Source of the DNA: Bradyrhizobium sp. 190
Lineage (GTDB): Bacteria > Pseudomonadota > Alphaproteobacteria > Rhizobiales > Xanthobacteraceae
Direction: 5' to 3'
DNA length: 64,000 nt
NCBI RefSeq assembly: GCF_023073415.1
Contig: NZ_JADPJL010000061.1
Location: 1 to 64,000 of the forward strand
The notes beneath the pieces were generated by a model. That model had not been told where the DNA came from and searched no databases. It saw only the letters and a program-made list of their open reading frames with translations. Both the position numbers and the translations under genes were made by a program. This document shows positions 48,116-57,419 of the stretch, one piece after another. Position 1 is the first letter of the stretch; each line of letters begins with the position of its first letter.

Positions 48116-48424
48116 ATGAAGCAACTGCGATTTGAGCAGATGGATACGGAGGAGCTGTGGGCTTTGCATCTTCGGGTGTTGCAGGCTTTGGATGAAAAAC
48201 TGAGTGCCGAGAAGGCCGTGCTCGAGCAGCGTCTGAAGCAGCTCAGGGAAAGGTCGGCCGCACCGGCGCCGGGCGCCTCCGAAGTCAGGAAATATCCCGC
48301 GGTTTTACCGAAGTATCGTAATCCGTCAGATCCTTCGGAGACGTGGTCGGGCAGGGGCAAGACCCCGCGCTGGATAAAGGCGGCGCTGGCATCCGGCGGC
48401 AAGCTGGGAGATTACAAGATTTGA
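48116..48424 (+). CDS. H-NS family nucleoid protein
   Basis: 102 residues from the ATG at 48116. An N-terminal coiled helix for oligomerisation (about residues 5-55, LHLRVLQALDEKLSAEKAVL), a flexible linker, and a C-terminal DNA-binding domain KYRNPSDPSETWSGRGKTPR followed by WIKAAL, the H-NS/HvrA AT-hook-like signature. H-NS-like proteins silence transferred DNA. It stands alone, in place of the trpD found in the intact cluster. Confidence 0.8.
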   Translation: MKQLRFEQMDTEELWALHLRVLQALDEKLSAEKAVLEQRLKQLRERSAAPAPGASEVRKYPAVLPKYRNPSDPSETWSGRGKTPRWIKAALASGGKLGDYKI

Positions 48425-48509
48425 ATCCCGAGAGTTTCCATCGGCGACGTTTCGCTGTCAGGGCATAATTTCGGAGCCTGGAGGGGCGCTAATGACAGGT
48501 CTACCGGGT

Positions 48510-48870
48510 CGCAGAGGACATTGAGGCCGTCGCCATGGCGCATAGCATGGACGTGCTGGTCGAGATCCATAACCGCGCGGAACGCGATCGCGCCCTCACC
48601 TTCGCTCGCCCAGAATTGGCATGAACAACCGCAACCTGCGCACCTTCGAGACGAAACTTGCGACCAGTGAGACGCTGGAACCTCATTACCATAGACTGCC
48701 TGATCGTCGGCGAAATCAGTATCTTCGCACCGGCCGATCTCATGCGTCTTTCGCGATTCGCCATTCCACCTTCCTGGTTGGCCAGAGTCTGACGAGGCAG
48801 GCCAATGTGACAGGCGGAACGCGTGTGCTGCTCTCGCCCGGAGCGAGCCTTGAGACAGGGGCGCTCTTCC
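48510..48870 (+). pseudogene. trpC: trpC remnant
   Basis: DIEAVAMAHSMDVLVEIH, then MNNRNLRTFETKLATSETLE, then FLVGQSLTRQANVTGGTRVL match residues 155-265 of the trpC at 28136, in several frames. The N-terminal half is missing. Confidence 0.8.
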
Positions 48871-49339
48871 AGCCGAGCTGTGTTCGCTCGCAAGGTTGCT
48901 CACCGCGGACGGCATTGAGGCGCCGCGTCGTTCGAGGACGACCACATCAGTATTCAGAAAGCCCATCAGCACCGACGCCGCGCTCTCTCGCATTCTGACG
49001 AGGCGAGCTGCGGGCGAGAGACATGGTCAGCATCGGTGGACGAAATGCACAGCTTCAACAGAAAACCGTGATCCAACTAAGACGGCAAAGGTAAGTCATG
49101 AAAATGCTTCACAAACCGAGACGGAGCTTTGTCAGATGGAGGCGGCGCAGGCCCAGCGGCAACTCGCATGTCAGGCTAGAGGCCAACGGAAAGAATTTTG
49201 TCGAGCGGATCGAGGCCAGAGCGCCGCGCGACAATGGACCGCCGCTTGGACCGCAGACGCCGGCGCTACGTGCCCGGCCGAGATCGTCGACATATCCGCC
49301 CGGATCGCTTGCACGCTTTCGCGCCAAAGGAGACACACA

Positions 49340-49531
49340 ATGATGTCCTGGCGAATGACCATGGTACTCGGATCGATCGGAAACATCGAACGTATCCTTG
49401 GCAAATTTCGGGAACTGATCGATACAGACGATTCGATCTCACCCGAGCTGCGGAGTGCGCTGCACACTACACTGGATGGGCATCTTCTGTCCGAGAGAGA
49501 GCGCCTTCTCAAGATTGTCGGCGAGCAATAG
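49340..49531 (+). CDS. Small hypothetical protein
   Basis: 63 residues from the ATG at 49340, with a strong AAAGGAGA ribosome binding site. SIGNIERILGKFRELIDTDD, then LHTTLDGHLLSERERLLKIV is a compact charged helical protein. The ATG overlaps (ATGA) the stop of a preceding arginine-rich frame (49098-49343). No family recognised; it looks intact. Confidence 0.5.
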   Translation: MMSWRMTMVLGSIGNIERILGKFRELIDTDDSISPELRSALHTTLDGHLLSERERLLKIVGEQ

Positions 49532-49608
49532 GGCGAGGCTCATCGCGAGCCAAGCAATCTCCGCATGGCGCAAGCGTCCGAAACCAACTACCAGTCCGCA
49601 AGTGGGCT

Positions 49609-50115
49609 ATGAGCCACCAATTGCCTCCCGATATGAACGAAACTAAGTCCATCGGCCAGATCGAGTTTCGCTAGGCGATAGGAAATCTGGCGAGCTGCGC
49701 CGCCATTGTTGGGGCCGGAAAGACGTTGGGACGCCGCGGGTTAACGGTAACTTCTCTTACCTCGAACTTCATGGAGCTGCCTTGCTTGCTGGTCGGCATT
49801 AATGACTGCTCTGAGACTCTCACGATGCGATACTCGCCAGCGGCCGCTTTGGCGTCAATCTTCTCGGCGGCGATCAGCGGGAGCTCGCACTGAGCTTCGC
49901 TTGCTGGGATGGTGCCGGAATGTCCGCCGCTTCGATACAGCGCCGTGAGATCTAGGCGTTCTCGACGTACCAATTCTGCAAAGGCAGTGTGCGTGCTCGA
50001 ATGCGTCTTGCATCGCCCGCCATAGAATCTTTATCGGCGGCATCGAGTGACGCGACCAGGTTAAGGCAATCCACTCAACTTCCGGTGCGAGCTTCGAACG
50101 TTACCGCACGGCTCA
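49609..50115 (+). pseudogene. Flavin reductase remnant
   Basis: The DNA aligns along its length with the flavin reductase at 29390: the start ATGAGCCACCAATTGCCTCC, then IGQIEFR followed by an in-frame TAG, and further frame changes. It contains a stop at about codon 22, so it cannot make the enzyme. Confidence 0.75.
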
Positions 50116-50469
50116 GTGACGCTTCTCGCCATGCGGTCATTAGAAGCGAACTGGGGCTATCTCATCTTCCCGAGCCACAAATATGGAGTAGCATACTCGC
50201 CCGGCAAGCGGCGTGCACTTGGCGGAGCCCTCGATTTACAGGTCGCTTAATACCCATAAGCGAACAGCATGATTGCGGCGAGAAGATTCGCCTGAGAGAG
50301 ACCCGACACCGCGTCAGCTGAACCCCTCACAAAGGCGGCACCTTAAGATCGCCCGCTAGCAACGACCGATGCTTTGAGGAATGGCGTTGCTTCCTTCAAT
50401 TTTCGTATGATCGTTGCTCCTGGAGCCGACGAGTTGGGACATATTTTTCTACCAGCGCCCTAAAGGGAC

Positions 50470-50500
50470 TTGAATCGTACGTAGCGTCAAATTGTACGGT
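50470..50500 (+). promoter_or_regulatory. MerR-type promoter/operator, copy 9
   Basis: -35 TTGAAT (50470-50475), 19-bp spacer with TACGTAGCGTCAAA, -10 TACGGT (50495-50500). Upstream of the GcrA-like pair at 50700, matching copy 4 at 30578. Confidence 0.7.
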
Positions 50501-50699
50501 ATCAAAGTAGGCAGCACCGGTCCACGTGTCCCAGCTCCTCAAGAAAGTAACGATAGTCGAAAAACAGCAGACGTGATTCCTAGTGCGCTTGCTGGAGCCG
50601 CCTGTTTCGCGCGTGTGACGGCTTGCTCCTCCGTGCCAGCACACAACCAGCTCAGGTCGAAGGCTTTTGTTATGTCCGCACAGATCACTGGGAGGTGAT

Positions 50700-50804
50700 A
50701 TGCCGACTAAACGCAGAAAGGTCGAGCTTTGGCGGCAAGCCTCGCTCGCCATGACCGGCACGACATTCCAAGAGATTGCCCGTTACTTCGGAGCGGCAAC
50801 GTGA
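50700..50804 (+). CDS. GcrA-like N-terminal helix-turn-helix protein
   Basis: 34 residues from the ATG at 50700, with GGGAGGTGAT directly before it. VELWRQASLAMTGTTFQEIA and RYFGAAT fits the GcrA helix-turn-helix consensus (W...GLSxxQIAxxLG). The TGA overlaps the GTG of the next frame (GTGA). It is the better preserved counterpart of 30700-30801. Confidence 0.5.
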   Translation: MPTKRRKVELWRQASLAMTGTTFQEIARYFGAAT

Positions 50805-51043
50805 AAAACCCCGACGGTTCTAAGAAGGTCTTGTGTGGCGAGCCTGTATTGCGAGGGCCGCGCACGACAATGTCGTCTTGGTGCTCTTATCACTACGATC
50901 AGATGCACTCAGCTCCTGTCGAGCAGTACGTGAGCAAGAGCCTATTCCCGATTCGCCCTTCCAAGCAAAAGAAACGCGCGGAGCTCAAATTGTTTGTGTC
51001 CACCCATGGCGCCTCGGCAGGCTTTGGCCGAGCCGGAGCTTAA
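50801..51043 (+). CDS. GcrA-like C-terminal zinc-motif protein
   Basis: 80 residues from the GTG at 50801. VKNPDGSKKVLCGEPVLRGP, then TTMSSWCSYHYDQMH matches the GcrA C-terminal domain (CGEP, WCxYH). It directly follows the helix-turn-helix frame with a 4-bp overlap, as in the 30.8 kb paralogue, so the split predates the duplication or is functional. Confidence 0.5.
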   Translation: MKNPDGSKKVLCGEPVLRGPRTTMSSWCSYHYDQMHSAPVEQYVSKSLFPIRPSKQKKRAELKLFVSTHGASAGFGRAGA

Positions 51044-51766
51044 CTTAGGTCCATCATGGACGTGTAGAAATTGCGTCGCAGGCATCCGTCGTGCGTGGGT
51101 ACGTCAGCTTCTCTCGCCTTTTCGCAGATCGCGCAAGCTGCCATCATTCTGGCCGGTGACTCGATGCGGCCCTCAAGGATAAGAGCACGGCGATGACGAA
51201 CCCGGGCGCGATCGAACAGGCGAGCCAGCACTGGCTAGCGCAGCATGTCCCGACCACGCTTCCCGCTGACGCGCATAGGAGCCCCGCGCCCATACAAACC
51301 CGGAATGTAACGTCGATGCTGGCGCCACACAGCGTCGCGTCATCCTTGTACCCGTCGGCCGGTGTTCGCCTACAAGGTGTACCGCAAATATGCCGAGTGC
51401 GAGCAAGCGCACACGACTATTACTATGGTCCCAGCAGCTGGCGTGTTCGGCAGCGAGCACCAAAGTGGCCGAGCGAAACTTTCGGTGTTGAATCGCCGCC
51501 TCATGATCGCTCGCTCCTGAAACGCCACTTGACGCAATGATACCGTGGTCCAGCTCTTCCAAGGAGGTGGAGCGCCCTGCCTTGATCGCGTTGGGAGGGA
51601 TTTAGTGCATTCATCGTTGGAGGATGGCAATAACATTAAATGCCCCCGGATCCCCTTCATGCGACGGTTCTTAGTCATAATTTACTCCGCGCTTATGCAG
51701 CGACGGCCTCTCGACCAGCGCGATCTGCCTGGCTTTTCCTTTAGCGATTCACGTCTATCCGGACGA
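51044..51766. other. Intergenic downstream of fixC, no fixX
   Basis: No gene recognised on either strand. The fixX gene (a small ferredoxin with clustered cysteines) that normally follows fixC was looked for on the minus strand and not found. Confidence 0.45.
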
Positions 51767-53005
51767 TCACCATGGCCGCCGTGCTGGTAAGTCCGACCTC
51801 TCCGCCTCCGGCGCGCTGTTGACGCGACTGAAGTTCTGTATCGCCTTCGAGACGAGCTGCTGTCGGGTGAGAAGAAAATTTTGCGGCTGCGTATGCAGCA
51901 GCGATAGCACGTCACGCCTTTTCGCGTGCTTAAAGGATCCATCCAGCATTTTCTTGTATAGTGAGAGGCTATCCCATCTCATGAGATCGCCGCGCGACTT
52001 CACGCGGAAGATCGCTTCCGCGGCAATTCTCCCTGAGATCATTGAAACATTCCCGCCTTGGTGATCGATGGTGTCGTTGGGCTGGGCGGCATCCCCGACA
52101 ACCACCCAGCCCTTGCCATAGAGCCTAGGTATGGTGTTGTAGCCGCCTTTGGAAATGAGGTGTGCGGAGTATTCTCTAATATTCGAGCCGTCGATTAGCG
52201 GTACGATCGACGGGTGACGCTTGAAACGGTCGAGTAGCTCGTAGGCTGTTTCTCCCGTGCGCTGGAACTCGGAGACTAAGCAGCCGATCCCGAGGGAGAT
52301 GCTCTCTCTATTCGCGTAGATGAAACCTACGACCGTCATGCCGCGCGAGATGTTGCCGACGGCCTCGATCACAACGCCTTTGTCGCCCTTGAGATTGAGA
52401 CGGGCTTCGATGGCCTCGCGCGGCAAACAGTGCATTTCTTTTACTGTCAGCGCAACCTGATCGGGCTTCGGCCTTTCGCGCAAGCCCGCACGCGTGCCGA
52501 GCAAGCCATTAACGCCTTCGGCGAGCACCACCACATCGGCGTAAATTATGCCAACCTGGCGGTCGGTACGCACACCAATGACACGGCCACGGCGGTTCTG
52601 TGACAGCTCCGTAACGTTGGTTTGGCACAGGACGGTGGCACCCGCCTCCCTTACCTTGGAGGAGAACCATTTGTCGAACGGGGCGCGGATAATGGTGTAG
52701 CGGTTGGAAGGCCCGTAGCTGAAATCGTCAAAGCGATAGCGCAGCCCCATGCGGGAGCAGTCATCCAGCATCCAGAACCGCTGCTCGGTTACATGACGCT
52801 CGAGCGGTGCATCCTTGCGGAAATCCGGGATCAGCTCGGCCAGCATGTCGGCATTCAGGATTTCACTCTGCACATTCTTAGATCCGGAGTATTCGCCGCG
52901 CTCGAGCTGCAGCACCTTCAAGCCGCGCTTGGCCATGGTTAGCGCCGCAGCGTTGCCGGCCATTCCGGCGCCGACTACGATTGCATCGAACCTATCGTCG
53001 ATCAT
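51767..53005 (-). CDS. fixC: FixC, electron-transfer flavoprotein-quinone oxidoreductase
   Basis: 412 residues from the ATG at 53005, with AAGGAG 8 nt upstream. FAD-binding Rossmann motif FDAIVVGAGMAGNAAALTMA near the start, LQLERGEYSGSKNVQ, and a second FAD motif GKGWVVVGDAAQPNDTIDHQ. Moves electrons from the FixAB flavoprotein toward nitrogenase. It is somewhat shorter than usual (about 435): the end NSAPEAERSDLPARRPW does not look like the family C-terminus, so a short 3' truncation is likely. fixB upstream is broken and fixX is absent, so this FixC may not work with local partners. Confidence 0.85.
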   Translation of the reverse strand: MIDDRFDAIVVGAGMAGNAAALTMAKRGLKVLQLERGEYSGSKNVQSEILNADMLAELIPDFRKDAPLERHVTEQRFWMLDDCSRMGLRYRFDDFSYGPSNRYTIIRAPFDKWFSSKVREAGATVLCQTNVTELSQNRRGRVIGVRTDRQVGIIYADVVVLAEGVNGLLGTRAGLRERPKPDQVALTVKEMHCLPREAIEARLNLKGDKGVVIEAVGNISRGMTVVGFIYANRESISLGIGCLVSEFQRTGETAYELLDRFKRHPSIVPLIDGSNIREYSAHLISKGGYNTIPRLYGKGWVVVGDAAQPNDTIDHQGGNVSMISGRIAAEAIFRVKSRGDLMRWDSLSLYKKMLDGSFKHAKRRDVLSLLHTQPQNFLLTRQQLVSKAIQNFSRVNSAPEAERSDLPARRPW

Positions 53006-53029
53006 GGGCGTTCTCCTTCGTTCAGTTGC

Positions 53030-54047
53030 GCCGTTTGGAATTCCTGCCTTCTTCCGAGCCGGTCGCGAATGCGGCGATGGCCGCGCACGCAATGCGGCTG
53101 TGAGCGACGGCCATAAACTGGCTCGCGTCGCTGGCGCTACCGATGCGTGAAGAAAGATCGGCGTGTTGTTGCCGATGATCAGGTCGGTGCCTTCGACGCC
53201 GACACGATGCTGGGTGCGCCGGAAAAAACCGGGAGGCGATATACAGACTCGGCTTGCCGTCTTGCCGGCTTGCCCTATTTGCCCGTCGTACGTGAGACGG
53301 CCCTTCTGTACCGACGGACGCGAGCGCCATATTCGGCAAGCGCTGCGCCGAGCTGGCGATTGTCCGGGGTACCCTAACCCCAAACCGCGGGGAACTAAGA
53401 CGCCGGCATAGGCGAGATTGGATTCAGCGGATTCGCGGCCAGGTATAAACGATAGCATTTTGGCGACGAGGCCGGCTTTGAGCAGATCCACGGAATAGAT
53501 GATAACAGTGCCAAGATCGCGCGTGACGCGCTCGGGCATTGCCATCACGCGCGGGCGTACGGTGGCCATTTGCGGTCCTATTCATTTTGTAGATCGTGCA
53601 CGGCAGCGAGGTGCTGCCGGCAAGCAACGTGGCCGTCACGGAGCCGGTCAGATCGCAGCCGAACGTCGTCCGGGATGGCAGGATTGTCGGCCTGTGGGAG
53701 TTGACGGCGTCGATCAGCGCCTTCGTGTAGAACTCCTTGCGATGCTCCTGCTGCACATTATAGACCAAGTCGGCATACACCATGTCGGCGCCGTAAGAGG
53801 ATGCGCGCGCGGCATTGCGCATCGCCTCGCGCTCGAGGCGGAGCGCGACGGCTGCGACATCGACCTTCAGCTTTCCCGCAAGTTTCCGGTCGGCTCCCAT
53901 CAGCTCCCAGGATATGGGATGCACGTCGCCGCGCCCCTGCTCAATGCCTACCCAGAAATGGTTGTCGGCCTTGAAATGCTCCGCGTTCTTCTTGACGGCA
54001 GCGCGCCCTTCCCTAATCGACGCGGCAGCTTTTATTGCAGTGCTCAT
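53030..54047 (-). pseudogene. fixB: FixB, multiply disrupted
   Basis: The N-terminal part reads WVGIEQGRGDVHPISWELMG, ADRKLAGKLKVDVAAVAL and FGCDLTGSVTATLLAGSTS, then loses frame near 53600. The C-terminal part reads MATVRPRVMAMPERVTRDLG, then ESAESNLAYAGVLVPRGLGL, RRTQHRVGVEGTDLIIGNNT. The domain that binds FAD in etfA-type proteins is recognisable but interrupted (GLGLGYPGQSPARRSACRIW should read as a continuous helix). The segment joining the halves is deleted, and at least three frame changes are needed. It starts 18 bp after the fixA stop. Confidence 0.8.
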
Positions 54048-54065
54048 CGCTAAAACTGCTTCAGA

Positions 54066-54908
54066 TCAGGGATCGCCGGTCAGGGCTGCAAGGTCGGCTT
54101 CAAGCCTCGGCTGGTACTTGAACATGGCGTCAATTAATGCTTCCGCCGGTTGCTCGGCAGGCTCCACCAATACGGCCTTCTCAGCGCGCGCAGTTGGCGC
54201 GAAGACCCGCTTGACGACCGTTGGCGAGCCCTTGAGACCACATTTTGAGATGTCTTCGACATCTGCGTGCTGCGCGCTCCATTTCACGATCTGGGCCCGG
54301 GCGGCACGCAATGCATCCGCCATGGCGCCGCGGCGGATCTGGTTGGTCGCCTCCAGCATGGTAATAAGACACGGCAGTCTCGTACGCAGCACCTGGACGC
54401 CGCCTTCTGAGCGCCGTTCCGCTTCAATCGTGCGTGCGGCGAGATCGAGGGCTCTGATCTTGGCGACGTAGGTGAGCTGTAGCACACGAAGCCGCTTCGC
54501 GATGCCGGGCCCAACCTGCGCGGTGTCGCCATCGATGGTCTGCTTGCCCGTAAAGATGAGGTCGGGCTGGCCGTATTCCTTGCCGATTTTGCGGATGGCA
54601 GTCGCCAGTGCGTAAGTCGTCGCCAATGTGTCGGCGCCCGCGAAGCAGCGGTCGGTGAGCAGTACGGCGCGATCGGCGCCAAAGGTCAGTGCCTTACGTA
54701 AGGACTCCTCGGCCGACGGCGGCCCCATTGTAAGGACGGTGATCTCGCCGCCAAATTTATCGCGCAGCTCGAGCGCGGCTTCCAATGCAAACAGATCGTA
54801 AGGATTGATGATGGTCGGCACCCCCTGGCGCATGATCGTGTTGGTGACGGGGTGCACACGGATCTGCGCGGAGTCAGGGACCTGCTTGATGCAGACGACA
54901 TTGTGCAT
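54066..54908 (-). CDS. fixA: FixA, electron-transfer flavoprotein beta-like
   Basis: 280 residues, full length. MHNVVCIKQVPDSAQIRVHP, then NPYDLFALEAALELRDKFGG, LTMGPPSAEESLRKALTFGA and DLIFTGKQTIDGDTAQVGPG are standard EtfB/FixA features. With FixB it bifurcates electrons for nitrogen fixation. It has a sigma-54 promoter at 54946-54961 and a near-match to a NifA site further upstream. fixB and fixC follow on the same strand. Confidence 0.9.
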   Translation of the reverse strand: MHNVVCIKQVPDSAQIRVHPVTNTIMRQGVPTIINPYDLFALEAALELRDKFGGEITVLTMGPPSAEESLRKALTFGADRAVLLTDRCFAGADTLATTYALATAIRKIGKEYGQPDLIFTGKQTIDGDTAQVGPGIAKRLRVLQLTYVAKIRALDLAARTIEAERRSEGGVQVLRTRLPCLITMLEATNQIRRGAMADALRAARAQIVKWSAQHADVEDISKCGLKGSPTVVKRVFAPTARAEKAVLVEPAEQPAEALIDAMFKYQPRLEADLAALTGDP

Positions 54909-54945
54909 GTGCTTCTCCAGGCGTTACGTGGGCCTGTGAACGAAC

Positions 54946-54961
54946 AGCAAGCCTCGTACCA
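54946..54961 (-). promoter_or_regulatory. Sigma-54 promoter of fixA
   Basis: On the minus strand TGGTACGAGGCTTGCT fits TGGYACRN4TTGCW, with GG-N10-GC exactly spaced. The predicted start is about 26 nt before the fixA ATG. Confidence 0.85.
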
Positions 54962-55055
54962 TTGCAGCGATTTCGAAAACGGACAGCAACACAAGGGCTT
55001 GTGCGAGGCTCATGACAATGTCGGCAACGTTCCCCAGCGCCAGAATTGCGACATT

Positions 55056-55071
55056 CGTCGTGAATGCGACA
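55056..55071 (-). promoter_or_regulatory. Possible NifA site upstream of fixA
   Basis: On the minus strand TGTCGCATTCACGACG is TGT-N10-ACA with one mismatch (final G for A). It is about 130 bp upstream of the predicted fixA start, a normal distance for a NifA enhancer. Confidence 0.5.
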
Positions 55072-55092
55072 GCTACCGCCATTGATTAACAA

Positions 55093-55379
55093 GAGCGCGG
55101 CCGACCCGGGATGCGCTTCCCCTCAATGCATTAGTAGATCCGCTCCCGTAGCGGAGCTGCATAGCTCACGAGCGACTGTGACCGCCTGAGCCGATTCGTA
55201 CTCCATGATACTTCGAATCACAGGAGCAAATCGCCCTCTGCGTCTCACTGAGGTGAACGCATCTTTTGAGATTCGGCTCTGCATGAGCTCACGCTAGCAA
55301 ACTCAAATCTCGTATGCATAGCGGACCGTCGTTCAGATCACGAGGCGGCTTGTTTGACGCGCTCAGGCGAACCGCGCTA
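55093..55379. other. Spacer between nifA and the fixA control region
   Basis: No gene recognised and no strong terminator seen. Confidence 0.35.
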
Positions 55380-57140
55380 TTAGAAACGCTTGATCTCGAT
55401 ACCGTATTTCCTCAGCGCGTATCCGATTTGACGCGGCGTCACTCCAAGCAGGCGCGCCGCCTTTGCCTGCACCCAGCCTGACCTCTCCATAGCCGCGATA
55501 ACGCGCTCGCGATCGACCATGTTCGCACCGCTGACGAGAGGTGCGCCGGCAGGCGCCAGCGGAGCCTGCTCGCTGCCGCCGGGCGAGACCGCAAACGCCG
55601 CCGATGGAGCAGCCTGGAATGTGGCCGGTTTCGCGGGCACTGGTACAATTGGGCCCGGCTGCAGCGCTATCTCATCCGATGCGCTCTTCCACAGAATCGC
55701 GGAAAGGCACTGACCGTGGCAACAGGCAAAGTCGTCTCTGACAATCGATGGTCCATGGGCGAGCGTCGCTGTCCGCTGCACGCAGTTTTCGAGCTCGCGG
55801 ACATTGCCAGGAAAACCGCAGTTCATCAGCACTCCAATCGCACTCGCATCGAATGTCAACGTACGGCCGTTTTCGCTGTTGAAATTCTTAAGAAACTGAG
55901 CAGCGAGGAGCGGAATATCACTGCGCCTTTCGCGCAGCGGCGGCAGCAGCAAGGGGACCACACTAATACGATAATAAAGGTCGGTTCGGAACTCGTTCCT
56001 TGCCACCGCCTCTTCTAGGTTCTTATTCGTCGCGGCGATCACGCGAACATCGACCTTAATGGTCTGATTACCGCCGACGCGCTCAAATTCCTGCTCCTGC
56101 AGCACGCGCAGCAGCTTTGCCTGGAACGAGGCCGAGATCTCCCCAATCTCGTCTAGAAACAGGGTCCCCTTGTCGGCGAGCTCGAATCGACCTTTACGTG
56201 CATTGAACGCGCCGGTGAAGGCGCCCTTCTCATGGCCGAACAATTCGGATTCGAGGACCGTCTCAGGGAGTGCCGCGCAATTGAGCTTTATGAACGGCCG
56301 CTTAGCGCGGGCCGATTGCTCGTGAATGGCCTTAGCGACCAGCTCCTTCCCTGTACCGGATTCGCCGCGCAACAGAACGGTGCTATTCGACTTAGCTACA
56401 ACAGCGATCTTCTCCAGCATCGCGCGCAGCGCCGGACTGTCGCCAATGATCCCCTCGACACTAACCTTCTTCCCCTCCCGCACCGGGTGCTTTAGCTCGG
56501 ACAACTGCTTCTGCAGCCGGTCCTTCTCCGCCATAAGTCGCTCGCGATCGCACCCGAACAGTCGATGCAGCTTTACCGTCTGACCGACCAGGTCGGCGAT
56601 CATGGTAAGCAGCCTGACGTCGTAATCGAGCCGGATACTTGACCTGCTGTCCAAAAGGCGGTCGATGGTCAGCGCACCTACGACTTTCGCATCGATGCGA
56701 ATAGGAACCCCGATGAATGAAACCGGAATGTCGTCGGAGGCCCCAAGCACATCCAGGTCGGAAGCACTAAAGGCAGAATGCAGCGTGACGTTCTCGGCGA
56801 CGAGCGGCCCCTCCGTCGCCGCGATCAGGTCGATTGCCTTCTGCGGCGGTCGCATCCGGTCGCGCTCGTCGCTGCGTTCGCTCAATCCGGCGCCAACGGT
56901 TATGTCCGCTACGCCATCATCGTCGAAAAGCGAGATGATGCTGTGCCGTACCTGCACAAGCGATTGTAGAAGATCTACGACATTGGCCAATGTGACTTCG
57001 AGGCGGCAGGGAGCAGTCAGAAGCTTCGCAATTTCGAAGATGCCGGCGAGCGCGTTCTCATGCGACGGCGCAATTGTAACCTCGAGGTCCGTTTCTGACC
57101 TTGAGTTAGGCCTTTCGCGTACAGAAGCGATATGCAGCAT
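55380..57140 (-). CDS. nifA: NifA, sigma-54-dependent activator of nitrogen fixation
   Basis: 586 residues from the ATG at 57140 (MLHIASVRERPNSR), chosen because the known bradyrhizobial protein begins MLHI; the frame is open further upstream. Residues about 30-185 are a GAF domain; about 215-455 the AAA+ domain with GESGTGKE, the GAFTGA sigma-54 contact loop and LFLDEIGEIS. The oxygen-sensing cysteines are present: NCGFPGNVRELENC, then FACCHGQC (C-x12-C, C-x4-C). The C-terminal helix-turn-helix ends WVQAKAARLLGVTPRQIGYA-LRKYGIEIKRF. It lies about 280 bp after fixR, probably in the same transcript. Confidence 0.95.
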   Translation of the reverse strand: MLHIASVRERPNSRSETDLEVTIAPSHENALAGIFEIAKLLTAPCRLEVTLANVVDLLQSLVQVRHSIISLFDDDGVADITVGAGLSERSDERDRMRPPQKAIDLIAATEGPLVAENVTLHSAFSASDLDVLGASDDIPVSFIGVPIRIDAKVVGALTIDRLLDSRSSIRLDYDVRLLTMIADLVGQTVKLHRLFGCDRERLMAEKDRLQKQLSELKHPVREGKKVSVEGIIGDSPALRAMLEKIAVVAKSNSTVLLRGESGTGKELVAKAIHEQSARAKRPFIKLNCAALPETVLESELFGHEKGAFTGAFNARKGRFELADKGTLFLDEIGEISASFQAKLLRVLQEQEFERVGGNQTIKVDVRVIAATNKNLEEAVARNEFRTDLYYRISVVPLLLPPLRERRSDIPLLAAQFLKNFNSENGRTLTFDASAIGVLMNCGFPGNVRELENCVQRTATLAHGPSIVRDDFACCHGQCLSAILWKSASDEIALQPGPIVPVPAKPATFQAAPSAAFAVSPGGSEQAPLAPAGAPLVSGANMVDRERVIAAMERSGWVQAKAARLLGVTPRQIGYALRKYGIEIKRF

Positions 57141-57419
57141 GACCGTGTCTCCGTTGTTCTGGCCGTCCTCCCTGTCACCTTGTTCGGATTTGCGGGTACT
57201 GTGTTGCAATGCCATCCTCGATCTCGGGCCAACTTTCACGGATGACGGCAAGAGATAACGCATTTTCATGGCACGACAGTAAACAAGGCAGTAAAATTAT
57301 AGTGCCTCGATTTTGCTGCTTACTTTTCGCGCCATCGACGCGCGAGTTTTCTCGGCGAACGCGAGTTCCATTGAGGTAACTCAAATCAGCTGCGAATTGA
57401 CTATTCCGGGTGCGTCCGA

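Noticed and set aside
51044..51766. fixX downstream of fixC
   Set aside because: No frame with the clustered cysteines of FixX was found on the minus strand.
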